From Liolophura sinensis (Eukaryota > Mollusca > Polyplacophora > Chitonida > Chitonidae): a stretch of 64,000 nt of DNA. The stretch is from the NCBI RefSeq assembly GCF_032854445.1, contig NC_088301.1, positions 25,528,402 to 25,592,401 on the forward strand. Direction: 5' to 3'. Under the pieces are notes generated by a model that was not told the origin of the DNA, searched no databases, and was given only the letters and a program-made list of their open reading frames with translations. Position numbers and translations under genes: made by a program. Position 1 is the stretch's first letter. Each line of letters opens with the position of its first letter. This document shows, piece by piece, positions 55,433-64,000 of this stretch.

Positions 55433-56219
55433 CTTGATTAACGTCAGGATCATAGATTCCACAGCTTTCACTGTCCATGAGGGCTGGGTGACAATAAACT
55501 GTCAACACAGTTCAAATGATGTTTTGCACAGTCTAAATTTCATGGAAAATTTTTCATGGGAAGGTTTTTCAGTAACGTGCCAAAAGGTGAGTGGTTTTAC
55601 CCAGGCATACAGGTTTCCTCCATCCAAACAACTGACTTCCATCGCTGCATAAGAAGGTCAGGAGGTTTGTCACGATGATTTTATCAATTACCCATAAGCC
55701 TGACCACCTGAGTCCAGTGTTAAATAACAAGTACATAAATTATTCAATCTAAAGGGACCGATTCCACAAAGCTATTTCTGACAAAAAGTCAAAAGTTTGA
55801 TTTAAGAGGTTAGCAATTCTTGTTGCAGGGCAAGTTAAAGTCTGCCCCATGACCCAACCCGAGTTTGTAGAAACTATTACCGTGCACTGGCATCTTATCT
55901 GTGCTATATTAACTTAAAAGTGTTTTGTCAAATTTGTATCATCTATAGATTGTGACAATGTTTTAAATTTTGATTTGAGTCAGAAATGGCATCATGGAAT
56001 TGGTCCCTTACCACTGCAGTCACTAGGCTATCACTAAAAATTTCATCCATATTATCATCCAAACAGCAGATTTACAGCAGATTGCGCCTGCTGTAGAGAA
56101 TATGAGCATAAGATCTTGGTATTCTTCTAATAACAGTATTAAGGAATTAAAAGTGGGACTAATATAACAATGTGTTATATTAGCCTCAGGTTAAGATATT
56201 ACCTGTGGGTACATTGTAA

Positions 56220-56360
56220 ATGGTATACCGAGGGGAGATAATCTTCCTGTGCCCTTTATTTATAGATGGCGCTTTTTTGTTGCCATTAGTGACGTCAAGT
56301 GACATTTTGAATCATAAATCAGGACAGCGGCACCGATTGAAACACGAGGACCAAAGTATG
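56220..56360 (+). promoter_or_regulatory. Possible promoter with perfect CRE (TGACGTCA)
   Basis: A palindromic TGACGTCA at 56290-56297 lies beside GATGGCGC and TTGCCATTAG (YY1-like) and TATTTATAG. It is locally richer in CpG than its surroundings. It could drive the NIM1-like gene 3.3 kb downstream through a non-coding first exon; no direct evidence. Confidence 0.3.
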
Positions 56361-57299
56361 GTATGTTTGATTAACCGCTGTCATTTTATTGAATGTTGTG
56401 CACGCAGCATATAGGGAACAGAAATATGTTGTTATTAATGCGATTACACGCAGATTATTTTAGATAACTCATCGCGCTTCTCAAGCTAATTGATTGTTTG
56501 GCTGTCTGCTTTTAATCTGTTTTGAAGCATCAGCTATAATGTGTGCATTGAGCACGACAGCATGTGCTACTTGCAAGATTTGAAACATTTCGCGTATCTT
56601 TGAAATAACTTCATTTTAAAAGATTTGTGTGTATCATTTATCGTTTACATTGATCATGATTTCACTGAATTTTTGAGACATAATTATGACATGAACTTTA
56701 ATATACCAGCCTGCGTGGTAATTTTTTCAGAAAGCTGTTGTCTCAGCCGATCGGAATCCAGTCTACGTAAATTATAAGGTTAAGCCAGATTGTAGATAAT
56801 ACATTTATCCCCACTAAAGAGGATTACACAGGTTCCATTTTTCGACTGGGAAAAAGTAAACCAGATTTTTTGTGTACAGGGACACATTATGTATTATATA
56901 AAACAAATTGTCTAAAATAAGTAGATAGCAAGTAAAGATTTTGTCAGTCGATGATCGTAGGTAAAAGTAAGCCTGTGTCACGTCGGCTCAAAATGTGCAG
57001 TATACAGTTGGTCAGTCCTCTCTGGCATGTATGTATTAATATTGCCTTATAACCCTATATACCATACACACAATAAATATAGGTGTAATATTAAAAAAGG
57101 ATGGGATATTCTACATACAGTATTATTACTCTGCTACTGATTACAGAATGGACATAGAGTTACAGAGTTAAAACTAGCGGAATTGAGTTCCTAACTTAAT
57201 TATAGTTTGTAAACCTTAACAAGTTTCAAATTAAGTAAACCACTGAACTACAAAGTTTGTCAGACTTGGTATATAACTTAAGGTTGTGAACTGAATGAC

Positions 57300-57880
57300 T
57301 TTTGACCCATCTTGGTTGAAGATCAAGGTCATGCAGATAGTATGTGTTCATGTCTAGTACATGTATGTTTCTTTATTTCATATATGTTGGCATATAGACC
57401 AGTGGAATTTTTTTTGTGCATGTCATATCAAGGTCAAAGGTAAAAATATTCTTACAATGTATCTGATCAAACTGCTACATCAGATTTCGTGAAACTTGGT
57501 ATCTCTGTACTAAGGATGCAAATCAAATGAATTGATGAAACTTGGCCCAAGGTCAAGGTCATTCAAAAGTTGAAATTTTTAGGCAAAACTGTTTTTTGTG
57601 TCTGTCTTTTGTGATGTTGTATATGCATGCCTCCTGAGTTCCTTTGTTTCATATAAAGGCCTATCCATGTAGATGTGACATAGACCTGGGATATTTGTTT
57701 CTCACATATGTGCAAATATACAAAGTTATTGAGAAGTCGCTTGTGCTGAAAGTGTTAAAACCAATTGAGTTTCCTTGTGAACTGTTAAATTTCATGAAAC
57801 ATGGTATACATGTGTATCTCTACCTTAATGTCAAACACTGATCCGAAAGTCAAGGTCTTGCAGAAGTTGAAACATCTGCT
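57300..57880. repeat. Dispersed repeat with GGTCAAGGTCAT blocks
   Basis: Four diverged units contain GATCAAGGTCATGCAG, ATCAAGGTCAAAGG, AAGGTCAAGGTCATTC and AAGTCAAGGTCTTGCAG, with GAAACTTGGTAT or GAAACATGGTAT between. This pattern is common in mollusc DNA; class not known to me. Confidence 0.6.
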
Positions 57881-59638
57881 GCTTTAGTGCTTGTTATTCA
57901 TGGAAAATGTCATATGCTCATCTCTCTTTATTTTTAGAATGTAATATTTAACATCATTTGCGGAGCTCTTATTTATGTTTTTAAAAAGTGTAGCAATGTT
58001 TATGATATCACTGATGGTGGGATGAATAAATCTGGGCCACTTCGATGTCACAACGTTCCAAAATCCAACAATGAGAAGAGATAGTTGCTGCACTGTACAT
58101 GGTCTTTTGAGCAAATTATAAACTGTCCAAATTTGTGGTTTGTTTCTGTTTAGAGACATATGTTTAGAAAAATGAAACATAGTTGTCACAATGTACATGT
58201 ATTTGCTAATAAGTTTCATATAAAAAAAACTCTTTGCAGTCAACCTTTGATGATAGTCTTATTAGATTATGTGCATGTACACTTTTTTCCCCCCAACCCT
58301 GGACAAAATCATATATATTTATTTGATTGATCATGCTTATGAGTGGAGGAGACCAGAGTAAACCACCATGTACACCCTCTCCCATATACATGAATTGGAT
58401 ATATGTACCTAATAAACCTGCCCTTTTTTTTATCTTGAGTGCAATGCAGGCTGAATATTATGTTGATATGATCAAGGATACGATGAATGGTAGTGAAAAT
58501 TCAAGTCAAGAAAATTTATTAGCATATTAGACACATGTGTTTGCCTAGTACATCATATGTACACATACCAATGTGTGAAATGCGTGCTATATTCCATTAT
58601 TCATAAAAAAATCCTTTTATTTTTGCTGCTATTGAGGTAATCTTAAACATTTTAAACTGAAAAATACCTAATATGCCATGGTTAACATGTAAGGAGGTGG
58701 AAATGAAGCTACATGTAATCTATAAAGGTGACATATTTACGTATATTTCTTGTTCAGTTTCAGTTTTAGCGGTTATCATTCTACGCGTGAAAATACACCA
58801 CACATTTTGGGGTGAGGGGGGAACATTTGGGTCGTGTTCTGACCAGTTTTGTGTTATATAGGTGTTTTATAGTGAGGCTACACTTTACTTCTGAAGTGCT
58901 TAAGCACTTGGACTAAAATATTTCCTCCATGTACTTTTGTCAGCCATGCAGTGATTTCCATTACATCATTGTGCTAATATATTTTAATTACTTCAGTAGC
59001 TGCCTACTTTATTTTCATACTTGAATGAGATTAGTTATTGGTCTTGGCAGTGTTCATTCTGATTTGATTTCCTCACAAGAGGGTTATTCACTTGCAAATC
59101 AATATCTGGAGCTCATGTACATGCATGACTTCATGGATCAACTCAGCTGCTGTGATCAGCTGTATTGTAAAGTTGATATACATGTACTGTGTTACAGGTG
59201 TGGCATAGAGTATTTTGTTTCTTACAGATCTTGGATACCACTGACAGCTGTCGGAATTTAATGTATATATTTATGTTCAGCAAGGCGTACACTTATTTGT
59301 CTTTAGAATTGTTATTTATCATACAGACTGCACAACGCTAATTAGTCTTCCCTTTGCATGTCTCCAGGTAGAGTTGAGATTACTGACAACAGCCTTAGCA
59401 TGCAGTGTGTGTGAGACTGGTTCGTATTGCCTATTTACCAGGGTCCAGCTGTGAGATGTCTGAAGATCACACGACCTGAGGAGATAAAGGCTTTCTTATT
59501 ACTAAAGCCTTCAAAGACTCCTTAACAATCGGCCTGAAGCCGCAGATACAGAGCAAATCTTGTGGTGGTTGCCCATAGGTGTTTCTGCATGAAGACCAAA
59601 TGATTTTTCTCTGTAAACTGGTGAATCAGTGATCAATT

Positions 59639-60275
59639 ATGAAAGAGGACTCCAAAGAGGAAAGGCCAACAACAGATGGGGAACAAACGAACGAGCCAAG
59701 CCAAGAAACTGCTGTGGAAACCTTGGAAACTGATACATCCGCTGTCAATGGCGAGCACACTGTGAATGAAGAGAACGATGAAGGGGAAAAGGGAGAGGAC
59801 TCAACCGTTACTCAGGTGCAGGACTTTGATGCAAAAGATGCTGAGGATTCTAATGCAGAACACGCTGTAGATGGAAATAAAAATGAGGCAGATGATATGA
59901 CCACCAAGGAATCAAATGATATCAATGCAAATGACAATGAGAAATTGAATGGTGATGTTGAAAACATACCTGAGCAAGAGAACAATGAAGAACATGGTAA
60001 GGTTGAGAAGGAGCCTTCTATTCCAATCCTTGACCAGGCTGAATATGTGGATGCCCCTGAAGCTGTGGATGAAATGAAGTCAGATGTGGCAGAACTTCCT
60101 CAAAGGGAAAGACGATTAACGGCCTATGAAAGGCTGTCAAATGATCTCTCGGGAGATCAAAAAGTGCTCAAGGAAATCACACTGGGAAAACGAATAGGAT
60201 TTTATAGAATACGAGGGGAATTAGGCAGTGGAAATTTCTCCCAAGTGAAAATGGGAATACATGCTCTAACCAAAG
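59639..60275 (+). CDS. NIM1K: NIM1-type Ser/Thr protein kinase, first coding exon (partial gene)
   Basis: ATG at 59639 follows an in-frame TGA at 59630. The exon codes 212 residues and ends ACCAAAG/GTAAGT in phase 1. Residues 1-155 are acidic and low complexity (many E, D, N). Residues 158-212 match NIM1: RRLTAYERLSNDLSGDQKVL, KEITLGKRIGFYRIRGELGS and GNFSQVKMGIHALTK. GSGNFSQV (about 196-203) is the ATP glycine loop. The catalytic lysine and the rest of the kinase would be on the next exon, which I could not find before 64000. NIM1 is an AMPK-related kinase activated by LKB1 in vitro in vertebrates. Human NIM1 has only a short N-terminus, so the long acidic leader is unusual. Confidence 0.92.
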
Positions 60276-63200
60276 GTAAGTTGACAACTTAAAATTGAAT
60301 GCACCTTATAAATGATGTTTTCTGTTTTCAAATTGTAAAAAACCTTTTTGTGGAAATTTATGTTTATTATTTATACATGTTTGTCAGACTGAGTGTAGGT
60401 ACTTTGTCTTCAGTGACACTGTAAAAGGACCTTAAGGTTAAAATGTAACAGATGGAAGTAAATTAGAAGTAAAGTCAGCGGGACAGTTGTCCTGTTGATC
60501 CTTAAAAACTCGCAGGACAAAATATTTCTGCACTGAACTGTTGGCTGATGTATAATTAAATGCACTGTGTACTGTTTTGTAACTGACCAGGGGGGTTATT
60601 TGCGATCACTGTAATTTTCACAAGTGGTGCAATAAGCCAGATAGTAGTTTTGAGTTGTGCATAATTGTGCACGAGCAGGACGAATCATATGGTGGATACA
60701 TAAAAGTACATGTGCTTCTATTAACATGACAGACTTCAGTATAGAGCTAAGTTCAAGTTTGTTTTCAGTGTTTTTATCTGAGTTTTCCACTTAAAACTGT
60801 CCTTGAACCCATGTATAGTCTTATATGTCACACAGACACATAAAATACATGAAATAGGCTTGTGTGGTTACATTGCCTACAGTTACAATGCTTTTATCAT
60901 AGCCAGAAGAGATTGTTTGTCTACCAGCAGTAATTCAACACATGCACAGTCTAAACAGCTACATGTATCTGGCTCATACATCCCATCAAATCTTCCTTGA
61001 AATATCGTCACGTAGCTGACGTTTTATTAGCTTCATCGTTTGGGTCGGTCATTGATCCATTAGGCGATTGCTTGATAAACCCGAATTTAAGTACATGTTC
61101 CCGCTCATTTTGAGCAATTGATATTTTTCCTTCCACTGCCAGCGACTACTATATTCCTAGAGTCGCAATCCTGTCCCCGTGAACTTCATGTCGTGATATA
61201 CGCCTTGCGTATCTTTGCTCAATGAAAAGCCACGAGAACAGAGTAATCTATTTTTGTATCAGGTAAAGTCTTGTGCAGGAAGTCTCTTACCTTTTATACC
61301 TTTTTTCCGACAAAGGGATGTTTTGAAGTAATTTGACGTTTTCTTACGGATAAAAGGCACAGCTATGAATCCACTTAAACGCCAGTTTGGGAAACTGATC
61401 AAAGTAGCAAAATTTCAAGTATGTGCAAATTTTCATTGGCAAAGATTCAGTGGGACACTTTTCCGTGCTGCACTTCAGTTGACATAAATTTTGATGGACA
61501 AGACCATTTTTTGGCTGGACATGTCTGACAAGTCAATGGTAATTTTGAACCCTGCATGATATATTTATTTAACTGTTTCGTTGTTGTTGAACTATACATG
61601 TATGTATATACCGTTCTGAATCCAACGACTGCACACCAGGCGATTTGGACAGTGGTCGTTAGGTGCACCCGCTCGAGCGATTGCGATTTTGAGCACTGAT
61701 AACTGTTGCAGCACTGATCGCCAGTATCAAAGCATGTTTGATTTTCAGACTAAATATTGCCTATGATTCTTCATTCATCATGTAGTGTGCGCCAAGCTCA
61801 ACTGATTGTATGTGACTTGGGTGATATATATGGATGGATCATGTAGTTTAGCTTGCAGCACTCCAGGCTCCAGGATCTCGGAGCCAGTTTCAGGCTTAAA
61901 TCGGAACTTCGAATCGCTTTACAATTATTATTTCTAACATAATACAGTCAAAGTGTTGCTTAACAACATGAATTTCAGGTAAGTTCTTGTAGAACAAATT
62001 TCAGCTAAAATAACGGAAAGGAATATACCAAGATTAGTGATTGAAATTTTTACTTTAGTCTTAGATCGCATCATTATCCTGGGGCCAGGCCATGAGGAAA
62101 ATGTCCCTTACATGTACCTGAGATACAACTCAAGCTCATCCTAATGTTTGGTATTCCGGTACCATTAGTTACATGGTTACTCGGTAATATTAAGGATGCA
62201 GAAATATATGGTGTCATAGTATGAGGGTTACTAGCGCCATATATCTCTGTATCCTGTCACTGCATTACCATGCTGCAAAAGACACATAAATTCAGAGCAG
62301 AAGACCGATACATAGGCAAATTGGTGAAGCATGAACTGAGTGAGAAACACATCTCGCCATAGGTATTATGGCAGGGTGCAGGGTGTTAGTCAGGGAGACA
62401 AAAACTGCATATTTCATGCTGCCATTCTCTTTTTCTCCCTCCGCAGAGGTCATGCATTTATGACTAATCAACATCAAGCTTAGGCCTTAGCAGTTGACCT
62501 AGATACGTCAAAGTTGTGTTCATGTATGTATGAAATCTTGCAGTTGATTGGCCTGAAATTCATGACCTCTGTGGAGGGAGTGATTTCAAGACAACATCAG
62601 CAAGGAAATATGACATTTACTGAGTTATGAGCTGCTTCAGTGTTTATTTTGGAGTTTGTTTTTTGTTCTGGCTATTGAAAAAAGTTATTATCTTTAAAGG
62701 GATTTTACATAGATTATTTTAGTGATGGCTTTGTACATGTACAGTGCACATGTTTATTTTATTTATTTATTTATTTTATTGGTGTTTTACGCCGTATTCG
62801 GGAATGTTTAACTTATACAACGACAGCGAGCATTATGATGGGAGGAAGCCAGGCACATCTCGGGAGAAACCCAGGTCCCTTCGCAGTACATATACAGTGT
62901 ATTTCGTGTCTAGCATACACAAGCATGCATATTGTACGGTCCCAGTATGTACATGTACATGTAAACATGTAGCGTATGAGGAATTATTGGTTAATATGAG
63001 GGTGGATTTACGTATTTACATGTAAATAATACTACAGAAAGGAAGAACATGCTTTTCATGCATGTTTAATAAGATTGCATCAAGATATATAGCCTTGAGA
63101 CCAATCAATATACCTGTCTTCAGGTTACTTAAGACTGTTGACTGTCATCTCCCCACATACAGTAGACATCCAGATCATTGTACAGGTAGAAGGGGTTATG

Positions 63201-64000
63201 ATGAATCTGATTGTGAAGTCTAAAGCCTGTTTAGGTAGGCTTATCACAGGTCTGTACCAATTTGAGCCTGTTCTTAATATCATAATAATGTCATTCAGTC
63301 GCCAGACAAATATAGTTATTTTTGTTAGATCTACACTACAGGTACATGTGCCTCTGGCTGATATGGAACACTTCAACAAGGGGGAAAATCCAGGCTACAT
63401 GTAGATCTGCATGTTTTTCATGTTGAAAGTCATGATCAAAGCAGACCTTTTAGTAGATTGTTTTTGCCCTTCTTTGCATTTTGTAAAATGATCGTGTAAA
63501 TGGAACTACTCTTAATAGTTCAGCAAATTACTTACATGTACATATAAAAGTAACTAAATTTTTAGTTATGTTAGATATATGTCTTATGTGTGTATATCTT
63601 AATTAATACAAAACTAAAGGATGTAAATTTGTTGTTGTGTTTCATGAGTGACATGTATTAAATGTCTTACAGTAGAAGTACACATACAGACCCTATAACA
63701 CATGTACCGGTACTCTAATTTCTCAACCTTTTCGCATGTGAAAGAGCAACTTTCAGTGCAATTTATGCACAGTTTTGATTTGATTATGGGGAGAAAATTA
63801 CTTGAATAAAAGAAACCTTTATTTATAGAGGGTAGAGCTCTGTCAAATATAACAATTTGCTCTTCCCAGAGGCCCTCTGTAACAATACATGAACATTAAA
63901 TAAGTACAAACAGTACATGGAATTCCATTTTTTCATACATAACATGAAAATAGTCAATAATACATCACTATATGTATATCCTCTTATATCAATTTACTAG
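60276..64000 (+). other. NIM1-like intron 1 (continues past window)
   Basis: No kinase exon (an AIKILDK-type start was looked for) seen. Holds a reverse SINE tail at 62755-62882 and AT-rich DNA. The intron is at least 3.7 kb. Confidence 0.65.
62755..62882 (-). mobile_element. tRNA-derived SINE, truncated, reverse orientation
   Basis: TTTATTTATTTATTTTATTG tail, then TTACGCCGTATTCGGGAATG, CGACAGCGAGCATTATGATG and CTCGGGAGAAACCCAGG match the SINE 3' half in reverse. Confidence 0.87.

Larger units (their letters stand above)
54991..59638. other. Intergenic / upstream region of NIM1-like gene
   Basis: No conserved protein found. It has SINE remnants at 55335-55432 and perhaps 55480-55650, a CRE palindrome at 56290-56297, and a GGTCAAGGTCA-type repeat at 57300-57880. 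Possible 5' UTR acceptors before the kinase ATG are CTCCAG ending about 59368 and TTTACCAG about 59441. Confidence 0.5.

Noticed and set aside
60276..64000. Second NIM1 kinase exon
   Set aside because: I looked for the catalytic lysine and following helix (AIKILDK-like) and found no match; it must be beyond the window.

Overview
This looks like animal nuclear DNA, most likely from a mollusc and probably a gastropod. It is AT-rich, and short exons sit in long introns with GT-AG borders. The introns carry minisatellites and many copies of tRNA-derived SINEs whose tails resemble those common in mollusc genomes. I see no bacterial operons, CRISPR, transposase or viral genes. Species cannot be fixed from the sequence alone.

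Layout: (1) 1-6292, upstream DNA or 5' non-coding part of a Disabled gene, with a 36-bp minisatellite near the left end. (2) 6331-31714 (+), a complete Disabled (Dab1/Dab2 family) endocytic adaptor gene: ten constitutive coding exons, one probable 42-nt cassette exon, about 738 residues. (3) 31715-36489, its 3' UTR and a gap between converging genes. (4) 37055-43562 (-), a complete calreticulin gene: eleven coding exons, 416 residues, ending in RDEL. (5) 46028-53089 (+), a complete seven-exon gene of about 756 residues resembling vertebrate C19orf44 (DUF4614), lying head-to-head with calreticulin. (6) 54990-59638, intergenic DNA. (7) 59639-60275 (+), the first coding exon of a NIM1-type Ser/Thr kinase; the rest lies beyond the right edge.

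The genes do not form one pathway. Dab is a PTB-domain adaptor linking NPxY receptors to clathrin, AP-2, EH-domain proteins and Crk. Calreticulin is the ER lectin chaperone. The C19orf44 homologue has no known function. NIM1 is an AMPK-related kinase. The calreticulin promoter has a textbook ER-stress element (CCAAT-N9-CCACG) overlapping an ERSE-II. The calreticulin/C19orf44 divergent pair recalls the human CALR3/C19orf44 arrangement.

The most unusual structure is in Dab. Intron 2 starts with about 18 tandem 68-bp copies of the end of exon 2 plus its splice donor. Intron 3 ends with diverged copies of what looks like the acceptor and start of exon 4. The same gene has a small cassette that doubles a YQVP tyrosine motif, a candidate 42-nt alternative exon, an in-frame 171-nt GC-AG exitron candidate, and a 2.4-kb 52-bp satellite. 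Several SINE copies keep recognisable target-site duplications, and one is nested inside an older repeat.
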